Made by a program: the position numbers and the translations under genes
Origin: an uncultured Planctomycetia bacterium
GTDB lineage: Bacteria; Planctomycetota; Phycisphaerae; Phycisphaerales; SM1A02
Reading direction: 5' to 3'
Assembly: GCA_937871505.1 (NCBI GenBank)
Contig: CALMPF010000021.1
Coordinates: forward strand, 1-64,000
DNA length: 64,000 bases
The notes under the pieces: generated by a model
The model's database searches: none
Seen by the model: the letters and a program-made list of their open reading frames with translations, nothing else
What the model was told of the DNA's origin: nothing
Shown here: in pieces, positions 53,174-61,678 of the stretch
Layout of the letters: each line of letters starts with the position of its first letter
Position numbering within the stretch: position 1 is the stretch's first letter

Positions 53174-53746
53174 TCACTCCGGTTCCGTCGCGGGGCGGCC
53201 GCCGCGACGGACGTGCACCCGGAGGGCGATCTCGAAATTGCGGTACGCCGGCTCCTCGGTGACATCGCGGACGACGTGGGGTGCCAGCCAGGGCGGCAGC
53301 GTGACGGCGAAGTCGGCGGAAGGCAGTTCCACCTCGGCCAGCACGAGGTCGAGGTCGTCGAAGCGATCGATCTCCCAGGTCAGCGCGCCGTCGGCGACGG
53401 CGAATCGCGTCTTCGAGAGCCGGCGTCCGGCCGTGGCTGGCCAGAGGCGCTGGAACTCGGCCTCCGAGAGCGGCCTCTCGATCTCGGTGCGAACGAGCCC
53501 CGAGCCGGTCTTGACGGTGTGCACATGCTCGACGCGGCCGTCCGGACGATGAATGCTGCGGATCCGCCCCTCGACTCCGAGCGTCCGCTGCGCGTCGTCG
53601 GGGAGGTACCCCTGGGCGATGCGCAGTGCCGTGACCGGGAGGTGCGCCGGGAGCGGCGGCATTCCGCGGAGCAGGTAGCTCCGCTCGATCTCGAGGGGTG
53701 CGCCGTCGCCCGGCGGCGGAGTCGACGGATCCGTGGCGTCGGTCAT
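53174..53746 (-). CDS. CYTH domain protein
   Basis: 190-residue protein of the CYTH (triphosphate tunnel metalloenzyme) superfamily, which includes triphosphatases and class IV adenylate cyclases. The N-terminal signature ExExK reads EIERS here (Ser23 at the Lys position). Tunnel-lining Arg/Lys/Glu strands follow (RIRSIHRPDGRVEHVHTVKTGSG, RTEIERPLSEAEF, KTRFAVADGALTWEIDRFDDLDLVLAEVEL). The ATG overlaps the stop of holB by four bases, so the two are translationally coupled. The substrate is unknown. Confidence 0.9.
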   Translation of the reverse strand: MTDATDPSTPPPGDGAPLEIERSYLLRGMPPLPAHLPVTALRIAQGYLPDDAQRTLGVEGRIRSIHRPDGRVEHVHTVKTGSGLVRTEIERPLSEAEFQRLWPATAGRRLSKTRFAVADGALTWEIDRFDDLDLVLAEVELPSADFAVTLPPWLAPHVVRDVTEEPAYRNFEIALRVHVRRGGRPATEPE

Positions 53747-55161
53747 CGCGCTCGGCCCGTGAAGGGAACCGTCGCAATCGTCGGCGTCGCGCCGAGGGCG
53801 GCGAGGTCGGCGAGGACGCTCTTGAGGTTGAGGTTGGCGTCGAGCATCGGGATCGCCTGGGAGGCGAGATCGATCAGCCGCAACGCCGGCTCCGGATCCG
53901 CGCCCGCGAGCGCGGCGCGACGGGCTCGCTCCGCAGCTTCGTCGACCAGCGCCGCGAGCAGCCACTCGACCGAGTCCCGCCGGGCCGCGACCTTGCTCGC
54001 TTCGCCGCGCGCCGCGCCGCGACCGGTCGACGCGGCGTCGGCGGCCTCCGCCTCATCGCCCTCCGGCTCTTCGTCAGCCTCGTCGGCCTCCGCAGCGCGT
54101 CCCTTCAGCGGTCGCTCCGCGGCCGGGCTCCTCGCCGCGCCATGGGGGTTCGGGCTGGCGTTGCGCCGCTCCTCCAGGATGCTCTCGGTGAGAGCGTCGA
54201 TCATCGTGATGAAGATCGCGACCATCCCCGGGTCGCTGCGAGCCGAGATCAGATCGTTCACGGCGCGGGCCACCGGCGTCCGCCACGCGAGGAGTCCGTG
54301 CCGTGCGACGAACGCGACCGCGCCCGGCGAGCCCGCGGCGAGGCGGAGCGCCCACGACTCCTCGGCGGCCTCGAGCGCAAGGCCGCTCTGGGGGAGCCAG
54401 CGGCGCATCGAGTCCCGGTCGAGCGGCGCGAAGGTCGCCACCTGACACCGGCTCCGCACCGTCGGGCGCAGGTCGCCGATGCGGGTGGTCAGGAAGATCA
54501 GCCACGTGCGCGGCGGGGGCTCCTCGAGCGTCTTGAGGAGCGCGTTCTGCGCCTCGTCCTGGAGCAGCTCCGCTTCATCGACGATGAAGACCTTGCCGCC
54601 GCCGCGGACCGAGGTGCGGTACGCGGGCGGATCGACGAGGATGCGAGCGCCCGAAGGTTCAAGCCGCCCGCCGATGATGTGCTCGCGGATGAGGTCGACG
54701 GGGATGTTGGTCAACTTGCGCGTGCGCAGCGTCCGCAGGACGGAGAAGCGTGCGAGCTCGCGGGTGATGACATGGATGTCCGGGTGACCGGCCTCGAAGA
54801 GCGGCGCGTCCGCGCTCGATGGCGGCCCCTCGAACCGCGCAATCGCCGCGTCGTCTGTGGCCGGGTCGATCAGCAGCCGGGCGAAGCGCAGCGCCGCCGT
54901 GGCCTTGCCCACTCCGAAGGGCCCGTGGAAGATCCACGCGGGCGGCGCGCCGCGGCGCAGCGCCGCCTGAAGGTGGCCGACCGCCTTGCGCTGGCCGAGG
55001 ATCCCGCACTCAGAAGCGCTGGCAGTCACGGCGCGATCGCCTGGACGCGGGTGATCGGTCCGTTCGGCCGCCGCGCGCTCGCAGGCCGGAACCCGCCGAC
55101 GCGCGAGCCCGCCCGAGGCTGAGGGAGCGGGGTCCTCGTCGCCCGTGCCGCCGTCGGGCAC
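53743..55161 (-). CDS. holB: DNA polymerase III delta' subunit (clamp-loader)
   Basis: 472-residue AAA+ clamp-loader subunit. The P-loop is FHGPFGVGKAT (residues 78-88). VFIVDEAELLQDEAQNALLKTLEEPP and FLTTRIGDLRPTVRSRCQ are diagnostic. A ~60-residue acidic low-complexity insertion (about 335-405, EADEADEEPEGDEAEAAD) interrupts the C-terminal region. I used the GTG at 55161 because GGAG lies 8 nt upstream and 16 bp separate it from the preceding stop; a GTG 44 codons downstream is the alternative. The 3' end overlaps the CYTH start (ATGA). Confidence 0.93.
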   Translation of the reverse strand: MPDGGTGDEDPAPSASGGLARRRVPACERAAAERTDHPRPGDRAVTASASECGILGQRKAVGHLQAALRRGAPPAWIFHGPFGVGKATAALRFARLLIDPATDDAAIARFEGPPSSADAPLFEAGHPDIHVITRELARFSVLRTLRTRKLTNIPVDLIREHIIGGRLEPSGARILVDPPAYRTSVRGGGKVFIVDEAELLQDEAQNALLKTLEEPPPRTWLIFLTTRIGDLRPTVRSRCQVATFAPLDRDSMRRWLPQSGLALEAAEESWALRLAAGSPGAVAFVARHGLLAWRTPVARAVNDLISARSDPGMVAIFITMIDALTESILEERRNASPNPHGAARSPAAERPLKGRAAEADEADEEPEGDEAEAADAASTGRGAARGEASKVAARRDSVEWLLAALVDEAAERARRAALAGADPEPALRLIDLASQAIPMLDANLNLKSVLADLAALGATPTIATVPFTGRAR

Positions 55162-55177
55162 GGTCGTCGCTCCGGGC

Positions 55178-56338
55178 TCAACGCGGCACCTCGACGAGCA
55201 GCGGTCCCAGCGGCGTCTCGCTGCTCCGCGGGTTGCGCGGGTCGTCGCGGATCAACAGCCGCTCCCCGTTGACGAGTTGCTGGGGAAACTGGCGGATCAG
55301 CGCGTCGACCTCGTCGCTGTAGAGCGTGCTGCGCGGGTTGTAGGCGTCGGCGCCGAAGGCGCCCACCGTGACAACGCTCATCATGAGGTCGTCGTCGTGA
55401 TGGAACCAGGCGTCGAGGCCGCGCGACCGAAGCTGGCCGGTATAGCCCTCCGCCGCTCGGCGGATCTCCTCAAGCGATCGGGTGCCGTCGAAGTCGGCCC
55501 AGACGGCGACCTGGAGCGTGTAGAGGGGATTCGCCTCCGGCCGCTGGCGGCGGAGGTTGCGAAGGTCGTGCGGGCCCGTTGGCGGCTTCTTGGTCGGCTC
55601 CGGACGCGTGAGCATCGCCTTGGCGAAGGGGCGGGCGCCGCGGTACTCGTACGCCTGGATGCGCCGGAGCTCGCGCTGCGCAGCCGGGTCGTCGATGGCG
55701 GGGAACTGCCCCCAGAGGATCATCGAGCCGGTGGCCGTCGAGCGGACGGCGGAGCCCCGAAACTCCGGGATTCTCTCGCCCAGGCGTTCGTTGGCCTCTT
55801 TTGCCGCGGCCGCGTGGTCGGGGCCGGTGAAGGTTCCGAGGACGATCGACCACGTCGCCCCTCCTGCGGATGGGTCGAGGCGCCGCGGAGTGCGGCCGTC
55901 GAGTCCGGGGCGCCCGCGGCCGTCGCGGCCGACCGCCGCGGCGTCGCGGGCCTCGCCGCGTCCGCCCCGCGCCGTCCGACTCTCCGCGGGGGCCGTGACC
56001 GGTCCTTGGGGGGCTCGGCGGGCGCTCCCCGTGGCTTCACGCGGCGCGCGCGGCGATGCCGGGGCGCTCTCGCGGGAGGCCCCGCGCGCCGGTACGTCGA
56101 TCGGCTTCCCACCGGAACTCTCGCACCCCGCAGTACCTCCGACGAGGCTCGCCGCCAGCGTCGCGGGGAGCGCGAGCAGCGGCAGTTTCCTGAGGACGCC
56201 CCCAACCGCCTCGTTCGGTCGCCGGATCCGACGGCACAGCCGCGCGAGCGCGCAGCGCAGCGCGGACCGCGGACCGGGGGAACCGGCGACGGTGCGGAGG
56301 CCAGGCGGAGAAGAAGACCGGTGGGGCGGTAGGAGCAT
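55178..56338 (-). CDS. SPOR-like domain lipoprotein
   Basis: 386-residue exported protein. A long basic leader is followed by a hydrophobic segment with a lipobox-like end (LAASLVGGTAGC). A Pro/Ala/Arg-rich linker follows, then an Ala/Glu repeat domain (TWSIVLGTFTGPDHAAAAKE, NERLGERIPEFRGSAVRSTATGSMILWGQF) and a second similar half (LYTLQVAVWADF ... FHHDDDLMMSVVTVG). The pattern resembles SPOR domains, which bind denuded peptidoglycan, but the match is weak. The stop lies 16 bp before the holB start, so the genes form one operon. Confidence 0.75.
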   Translation of the reverse strand: MLLPPHRSSSPPGLRTVAGSPGPRSALRCALARLCRRIRRPNEAVGGVLRKLPLLALPATLAASLVGGTAGCESSGGKPIDVPARGASRESAPASPRAPREATGSARRAPQGPVTAPAESRTARGGRGEARDAAAVGRDGRGRPGLDGRTPRRLDPSAGGATWSIVLGTFTGPDHAAAAKEANERLGERIPEFRGSAVRSTATGSMILWGQFPAIDDPAAQRELRRIQAYEYRGARPFAKAMLTRPEPTKKPPTGPHDLRNLRRQRPEANPLYTLQVAVWADFDGTRSLEEIRRAAEGYTGQLRSRGLDAWFHHDDDLMMSVVTVGAFGADAYNPRSTLYSDEVDALIRQFPQQLVNGERLLIRDDPRNPRSSETPLGPLLVEVPR

Positions 56339-56538
56339 CGCGGAACCTGGCGTCCTCGGGTCAGTCTGGGAGCCCCTTCCAACCCGCGGCGACCGGGCGT
56401 GCGCGGAGGGGCCGTTGAGGCTCAAGGGCCATCCCGGTTCGCGACGATACTACCACCAGCCTGTCTGGTCGTGGACCGTCGCGGCACGAGCGCCGTCGGC
56501 GGGTCGCAGTCGATCCGCGTCGGGCCGAGGAGCGCTCC

Positions 56539-56913
56539 ATGGTCGACATCGCTGCATCCGATCTCTCCCCTGCCGGGAGTTTCACTCCCGCCGCTCCGGC
56601 GCCCTCCCTCCGCGGCGCCCTCCAGCGGTCCTTGGCAGGGCGGGATGCGGCGCGTCGACCTCGGATCGAACCTGCCGGTCCAACCGCGACTCCATCGCGG
56701 ACGACTGCGGCTCCCGGTGATTGGCCCGACGCTCTCAGCCACGGGACCGAGTGCGATGCGCCGAGTCGGAGCCGGCGCCTCGCTCGGCTTCGCGCGGCGA
56801 TCGCGGCCGATCCGGAGGGCTTCCTCCGGACGCGTCTGGGGCTCGCGGTCGAGCGGGCGCTCGCGTCGGAGCGGGAGCAGCCGGTGCCGAGGATCGATCG
56901 GGCTGCCAGATAG
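56539..56913 (+). CDS. small unknown protein, possible FlgM-like helix
   Basis: 124-residue candidate. A good Shine-Dalgarno (GAGGAGC) lies 7 nt before the ATG. The N-terminal ~75 residues are Pro/Ala/Ser/Thr-rich, while the C-terminal part is helical (RRLARLRAAIAADPEGFLRT, LGLAVERALAS) and resembles the helical end of anti-sigma-28 (FlgM-like) proteins. Third-position GC bias is stronger in the C-terminal half. No flagellar genes are near. It is a plausible small gene, not a secure one. Confidence 0.45.
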   Translation: MVDIAASDLSPAGSFTPAAPAPSLRGALQRSLAGRDAARRPRIEPAGPTATPSRTTAAPGDWPDALSHGTECDAPSRSRRLARLRAAIAADPEGFLRTRLGLAVERALASEREQPVPRIDRAAR

Positions 56914-57013
56914 TCGACTCCGGCGTGCTCCCCCAGCGCACGTCCACTCGCCGCGCCGTCTCGTCACCGAGGCTGGCGCGGTTTTCTTGCGCATGGGGCA
57001 GCCGAGTGCCGCG

Positions 57014-57092
57014 CTCCAAAGGAGCCAGCGGAACCGGGAAGCCAGAGGAACCGGGAAGCCAGCGATACCGGGGGCCAGTGGAGCCAGAGGGC
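57014..57092. repeat. 17-bp tandem repeat
   Basis: About four units of GCCAGxGGAACCGGGAA with small changes (GATACCGGGGG, GTGGAGCC). It lies between the small gene at 56539 and the minus-strand lipoprotein gene. Confidence 0.75.
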
Positions 57093-57119
57093 GCCGACGC
57101 GCTCGAGCGCCCGCAGCGG

Positions 57120-57668
57120 CTATCGGGGATCGAGCGTCATCGCCGATCTGCGGGGCGCGCCGAGACCGTCGTCGTGGATCACCTCGAGGACCACGCTCGA
57201 GCCCCGCGGCGGTTCAGGCCAGCGGACGCTCACCGGGATCTCGTAGGTCCTCGTGACGGCCCGGTAGTGGCGCGTGTTGAGCGCGAGGTTGTCGAGGTCG
57301 ATCGTCCATTCGAGGGGCTCGATCTCCGCGGACCCCCGGGCGGTCAGCCGCAGGAGCACTTCGCCGACGGCGCGGGTGTCGTACCCGTCGATGTCGGAGA
57401 ACTCGAGATGCACCTCGATCACCGGCCCGAACTCATCCGGCTCGACGAAGCGGGTGAGCGGGTGGATCCGCATCGCGACCGGCCGGAACGGCCACGCGCG
57501 CTCGTTGTCGGAGTGCGCGGGCGTCGAGGAGCAGCCGAAGAGCCCGCCGAGTCCAGCGAGGCCGACGAGGCTCATGCACCTCAGGATGCCGGTCGCCCGC
57601 GCTCGCCGCAGCGGGGCGGACCGAACGTCGCCTGCGATCGTGCCGCGGAAGTGGTCCGATCGGCTCAT
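57120..57668 (-). CDS. putative lipoprotein
   Basis: 182-residue exported protein of unknown function. The signal ends in MSLVGLAGLGGLFGCSS, a clear lipobox. The mature part is a beta-rich domain (PVIEVHLEFSDIDGYDTRAV, VLLRLTARGSAEIEPLEWTIDLDNLAL, YEIPVSVRWPEPPRGSSVVLEVIHDDGLG) resembling the inner part of small extracytoplasmic proteins. It is divergent from the ECF sigma gene at 57809; the 140-bp gap should hold both promoters. An ATG 58 codons upstream is open but Arg-rich and not chosen; the MSLVGLAG Met is a possible later start. Confidence 0.8.
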   Translation of the reverse strand: MSRSDHFRGTIAGDVRSAPLRRARATGILRCMSLVGLAGLGGLFGCSSTPAHSDNERAWPFRPVAMRIHPLTRFVEPDEFGPVIEVHLEFSDIDGYDTRAVGEVLLRLTARGSAEIEPLEWTIDLDNLALNTRHYRAVTRTYEIPVSVRWPEPPRGSSVVLEVIHDDGLGAPRRSAMTLDPR

Positions 57669-57808
57669 CGTCGGTGAAGATAACACTCCGGAGTTCCGCG
57701 ACGCTCCGGCCGCCGCAGGGCTCCCTCCGCCGCGCTGGCAGCGGCCTCGGCGGGTGCTCCGCTCGCCGCCTCTGACGGAACGGCGGGCGACGCGCATCCA
57801 GAGTCTGT

Positions 57809-58525
57809 GTGATTGCCCTCGTGGACCCGCATCCAGCGACAATCTCCCTTCGGGCCGGGGCGCCGGCTTCCTGCGTCGGCGCCGAGCGCTGCGAGCTGGT
57901 GGCCCGGGCCCGCGGAGGCGACGGCGCCGCGCTGGCGGCGCTGTGGGAGTCGCATCGACGGTGGGTTGCCGTCGTGCTCATCGCGCACAAGCCCGCCGAG
58001 GTGGATCTGGAGGACCTCATGCAGGAGGTCGCCGCGGCGCTCGTCGCCCATCTGAGCGACCTGCGCGACGAGCGGGGCTTTCGAGGCTGGCTGCGGATCG
58101 TTGCGGTCAACGTCGCGCGGGCCGCGGCGCGCAGCCTCTCGCTTCGGCGGACCGAGCGCCTTCCCGTCGGCGGAGACGAGCCGTGCACGCCGCCCCGCTG
58201 CGAGTCGGGACCGATCGGTGAAGCCGAACGCCTCTTGGAACTCGCAGCCGGACTGCCCTGCGAGTACGCCGAGCCGCTGCTGCTCAAGTCGCTGCGCGCG
58301 ATGACCTGTCGCCAGATCGCGACGATGCTCGAGCTGCCCGAGACGACCGTCGAGACGCGGATCACCCGCGGACGACGGATGCTCAGAGAGCGCGCTGCTG
58401 CTGCGGCAGCCCGCGCGGCCCCGCTTCGAAGCGCGGGGCAGGAAGGACCCGAGCCGGCGCCGCTCGGCTCCGCACAGACCAGACTCCAGAGTCCGGCCGG
58501 CCCCCGTGCCGCGGCTCTCGCCTGA
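57809..58525 (+). CDS. ECF-family RNA polymerase sigma factor
   Basis: 238 residues from a GTG. Region 2 is GAALAALWESHRRWV to DLEDLMQEVAAALVAHLSDL and RGFRGWLRIVAVNVARAA. Region 4 is LPCEYAEPLLLKSLRAMTCRQIATMLELPETTVETRITRGRRMLRER. The C-terminal ~45 residues are a Pro/Ala extension. It is followed 14 bp later by an anti-sigma-like gene and a PDZ protein, a module parallel to 24295-27878. It is divergent from the lipoprotein at 57120-57668. Confidence 0.92.
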   Translation: MIALVDPHPATISLRAGAPASCVGAERCELVARARGGDGAALAALWESHRRWVAVVLIAHKPAEVDLEDLMQEVAAALVAHLSDLRDERGFRGWLRIVAVNVARAAARSLSLRRTERLPVGGDEPCTPPRCESGPIGEAERLLELAAGLPCEYAEPLLLKSLRAMTCRQIATMLELPETTVETRITRGRRMLRERAAAAAARAAPLRSAGQEGPEPAPLGSAQTRLQSPAGPRAAALA

Positions 58526-58539
58526 GGTTTGACCACGCC

Positions 58540-59592
58540 ATGAACCACGGACTGCCAGAGCGAGACTCCCCGCCGCCGGATCGACCGGGCACCCGGCGAA
58601 GCGTCGTCGAAGCCGCCGGCGGCGAGGCGGAGTCCTCGCCGACGGCGATGTCGGAGGGTCCAGCGACCAAGGCAGGTGGGCACGCCACGATGGACCCGTT
58701 CGCGTGGGCGGCAGAGACGGTCGAACCGCCGATCGAGGACCTGCTCGATCGGATCGCCGAGGGCGAAAGCGACTGCGCCGCGCTGCGCCGCCTCGCGGAG
58801 CACGCGGAGACGACCCCGACGCTCTGGCGGACGCTCGCGTGTCGACAGTGGCAGATCGGCCGGTTCGAGCGGGCCGTCGGCTCGCTGGCATCGGCCGCCG
58901 GAACGTCGATCGACGTGGCCGCGATGCGCCACCCGCCTGCGTCCGAGGGACGCGCAGCGTCTCAGAGCGGCGCAGCCGACTCCGGGGCCGCTCCGGCCGA
59001 CTCCGAGAGGAGCTTCGCCCGCGCTCGGCATGGGGCCGGGCTCGCGGGCGGTCCGCCGAGCCGCGCGGAGTCGGAGGGAGCTCCCTCCGTCGGTTCGTCT
59101 CGGCTGCACGGGGGCGGCGCGAGCACCGTGGACGCATCCCTCGGTCGTCGGCCTTCGAGTCGGTCCGCGACGCGCTCCTGGGGTGGCTGGCTCGCGGCAG
59201 CGGGCGTCGCCATGGCGTGGATCGCGTTCGGCGCGCCGCGAGGTCCGGCGCCCGGCGACGCCGCGAGTCAGGCGCGCGAAGCTCGCGACGCGCGCGATGC
59301 CGCCGCGGTTCCGACGATCCAGCGCGCTGCGCTGACGGCCACCGACGCGATCGAGGCCTACCTCGAGGCGGGGCGCGCCGAGGGGGTGGTGATCGGCGAG
59401 CTCCCCGGGATGCCCGTCGTCGAGTGGCGCGAGGCGCCCGACGGGACGTTCGAAGTCGTCTACCTGCGGCAGTTCCTCGAGCGGCGCCACGTGCCCGCGT
59501 TCTTCAAGTTCGACGAGGTCGACGAGTTCGGCCGGGCGGTCCCGCGTCCGGTCTCTCCAGGCGATCCTCGGCGCCAGTCCGTCTCGTTCTGA
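58540..59592 (+). CDS. anti-sigma-factor-like membrane protein
   Basis: 350-residue protein downstream of an ECF sigma gene (14 bp gap). A cytoplasmic helical region (about residues 51-125, MDPFAWAAETVEPPIEDLLDRIAEGESDCAALRRLAEH) is followed by a Ser/Gly-rich linker and one transmembrane helix (about 214-232, WGGWLAAAGVAMAWIAFGA). The C-terminal periplasmic domain is acidic and ends ...RRQSVSF. No zinc-binding HxxxCxxC is seen. Position and topology support sigma-factor inhibition. An in-frame Met at about residue 51 could be the true start. Confidence 0.82.
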   Translation: MNHGLPERDSPPPDRPGTRRSVVEAAGGEAESSPTAMSEGPATKAGGHATMDPFAWAAETVEPPIEDLLDRIAEGESDCAALRRLAEHAETTPTLWRTLACRQWQIGRFERAVGSLASAAGTSIDVAAMRHPPASEGRAASQSGAADSGAAPADSERSFARARHGAGLAGGPPSRAESEGAPSVGSSRLHGGGASTVDASLGRRPSSRSATRSWGGWLAAAGVAMAWIAFGAPRGPAPGDAASQAREARDARDAAAVPTIQRAALTATDAIEAYLEAGRAEGVVIGELPGMPVVEWREAPDGTFEVVYLRQFLERRHVPAFFKFDEVDEFGRAVPRPVSPGDPRRQSVSF

Positions 59593-59672
59593 TCCGTCCG
59601 TCCGCTCTTCGGTTCGCTGCCCGCGCCGCCCCCGCGGCATGGGCCCTTCCCGCCCTCCGCACGGAGCTCACG

Positions 59673-61001
59673 ATGTTCGCCAACGCGATCCTCTCCCTTT
59701 CACTCCTCGCCGGCGCGCTGCTCCCGGCTCTCCCCTGCGACGACGATGTCGAAGCCCCGGCTTCGGCCGCGGCCCGCTCCGCGCTCTCCCTCGCGATGCT
59801 CCGCGACGGCGGCCCGCGGCCGCAGCGCATCGAGCTTCGGGTCGAGAACGGCAAGGTCTCGGCGGAGATCGACGGGCGCCGGGTCTCGACCGATCGGATC
59901 CTGCTCGACGACGGCCGAGTCACGCTGCTCGATGAGGACGGGCGGACGCTCGATCATCTGCCGGTGGTGAGCGTCGACCGCGCGGGCGTCATCCGGGTCG
60001 TGCTGGAGACCGCCGATGCGGTCCGCGAGACGCTGGGCGGACTCGACCGCCTCGCGCGCCGGCTCGATCCTGGATCGTCGACTTCGTTCGCAACTGGCCT
60101 CCGCGGACTCGAGCGTGCCGCGCACGAACTCGATCCAGCGGTGGCCGCGCAGCTTCTTCAGGAAGCGGCCCGCGAGCAGGCAGCGCGGGCCGGGGCCATC
60201 GCGGAGCGCTACTTCGGGATCGCGGCCGGTGGCCAGCAGGCGCCGCCCTCCGTCCCGCCCCGGACGATGCTCGGCGTGACGCTCTCCGATCCTGATCCGG
60301 CTCTCGAAAGCCACCTTCGGCTGGCGCCGCGCTCGGCGGCGCTGGTCACCCGCGTCATCGAGGGGCTTCCCGCGGCCGACGCGGGCATCGAGACGTTCGA
60401 CGTCGTCATCGCAGTCGACGGGCGCAGGCCAGCCGGTCCCCCTGAGATCACCGAAGCGATTGCCGCCGCAGCGCCGGGCGATGTCCTGCGCTTCGCGATC
60501 CTCCGCGCGGGCGAAGGAAAGGAGATCGACGTCCGGCTGGTCCCCTTCGACGCGGCGCGTGGTCGGGCGGGAGAGCTGGTGCGGATCGATGCCCTCGCGA
60601 GCGGCGCCGCTGGCGGGGGCCGGGGTGGGTCCCCCGGAATGGGAGGCTCCCCCGGAATGGGAGGCAGGGGCGGGGCCGGCGGCACTGCCGTTCCTGGCGG
60701 TCCCGGTCTCCCGGGCGGCGCCGGCGTCTCGGGCGATGTCCTTCTCGCCCCGGTGCCCGGAGATCGCGAGCGCTTCATCTTCCAGCTCGAGCGTGACGAG
60801 CGGCGGCATCTCCGACTGGCGGAGGAGCGGGCTGCGGAGCTCCGCGCCGCAGCGGTCGCGGAGGCGCACCGAGCCGCTGCGCTCGCCGGGCCGTCCGCGA
60901 GCGTCGATCCGGTCGCTGCGGAGCGCCTCGACCGGCTTGAGCAGAGGCTCGACGAGATGAACAGGCGGCTCGAGCGGCTGCTGGCGAAGCTCGGCGGATG
61001 A
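59673..61001 (+). CDS. exported PDZ-domain protein of the ECF operon
   Basis: 442-residue exported protein (signal peptide MFANAILSLSLLAGALLPALPC). A GGAG ribosome-binding site precedes the ATG. The PDZ domain spans about residues 195-300: RTMLGVTLSDPDPALESHLRLAP, ALVTRVIEGLPAADAGIETFDVVIAVDG and PEITEAIAAAAPGDVLRFAILRAGEGKEIDVRL. A Gly-rich linker (GGSPGMGGSPGMGG...) follows, then an Ala/Glu/Arg coiled-coil segment (about 380-442). There is no protease domain, so it is probably a substrate-recognition or scaffold factor of the envelope-stress module. The stop overlaps the next non-coding frame. Confidence 0.9.
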   Translation: MFANAILSLSLLAGALLPALPCDDDVEAPASAAARSALSLAMLRDGGPRPQRIELRVENGKVSAEIDGRRVSTDRILLDDGRVTLLDEDGRTLDHLPVVSVDRAGVIRVVLETADAVRETLGGLDRLARRLDPGSSTSFATGLRGLERAAHELDPAVAAQLLQEAAREQAARAGAIAERYFGIAAGGQQAPPSVPPRTMLGVTLSDPDPALESHLRLAPRSAALVTRVIEGLPAADAGIETFDVVIAVDGRRPAGPPEITEAIAAAAPGDVLRFAILRAGEGKEIDVRLVPFDAARGRAGELVRIDALASGAAGGGRGGSPGMGGSPGMGGRGGAGGTAVPGGPGLPGGAGVSGDVLLAPVPGDRERFIFQLERDERRHLRLAEERAAELRAAAVAEAHRAAALAGPSASVDPVAAERLDRLEQRLDEMNRRLERLLAKLGG

Positions 61002-61183
61002 GCGCCTCGCGGGGAGCGCTTCGGTCGGTGCGCTGGAGTGCGCGACGACGTTCCTCCGGGCTGCCGGCTCCGCATGCGCGAGCGCGGAGCGGCGGGCTGC
61101 CGTCGGACCTCGTGTCGGGTGCGGTTGAGCGAGCGCTGCCGCTCGCCAGCGTCGGTGACGGCGACGCTACACTCGGCCGCTCC

Positions 61184-61615
61184 ATGCTTCACTCGATGTC
61201 GGATCACTCGGCGGCGGATCACCATGAGGCCGATCGCTCGGCGACTCGCGCGGCCGACGCATCCGCGTCCCCATCCGTCGATCGCCGCGCCGACACCAAG
61301 ACCCCCGAGCATGGCGGCGGCGGCGGCGCTGCGGGGAGCCTCCCTGCGTCGGACGACGCGCCGGGGCGGCTGCTCGCGGTCGGAAGCAGAGTGCGCGTGC
61401 GGCAGCAGATGCCGCAGCGCGATCGAGTCTGGACGGAGGCCGTCGAGGGCGTCGTCGTCCGCTACAGGCAGGCGAAGACCGGCTCGTGGTTCGCCCACGG
61501 CCGAGACGACAGGCTCTGGCTCGATCGGCTGGAGCTGCGGCTCGACGATGGCGAGCTGGTGGTCCTCAATCTCGATGGCTACAGCGTGATCGAGCCCGCA
61601 GCGCTGTCGGGCTGA
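61184..61615 (+). CDS. small conserved-looking hypothetical protein
   Basis: 143-residue soluble protein. An Asp/His/Ala-rich N-terminal ~60 residues precede a compact domain: VGSRVRVRQQMPQRDRVW, AVEGVVVRYRQAKTGSWFAHGRDD and LWLDRLELRLDDGELVVLNLD. The alternating strands and Trp/Arg residues suggest a small beta-barrel-like fold. I recall similar short proteins in planctomycetes but cannot name a family. It lies 182 bp downstream of the PDZ gene on the same strand. Confidence 0.72.
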   Translation: MLHSMSDHSAADHHEADRSATRAADASASPSVDRRADTKTPEHGGGGGAAGSLPASDDAPGRLLAVGSRVRVRQQMPQRDRVWTEAVEGVVVRYRQAKTGSWFAHGRDDRLWLDRLELRLDDGELVVLNLDGYSVIEPAALSG

Positions 61616-61678
61616 GCGCCTCGGGCCGGACGCGCCGCGCCGAGCGGATCGCCCCGACGTCTGCGGGGCGCTGTCATG

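Noticed and set aside
52978-53265. 96-codon N-terminal extension of AtpC
   Set aside because: It is Arg/Pro-rich and absent from the family; the 137-residue form matches AtpC length and starts at a family-typical Met.
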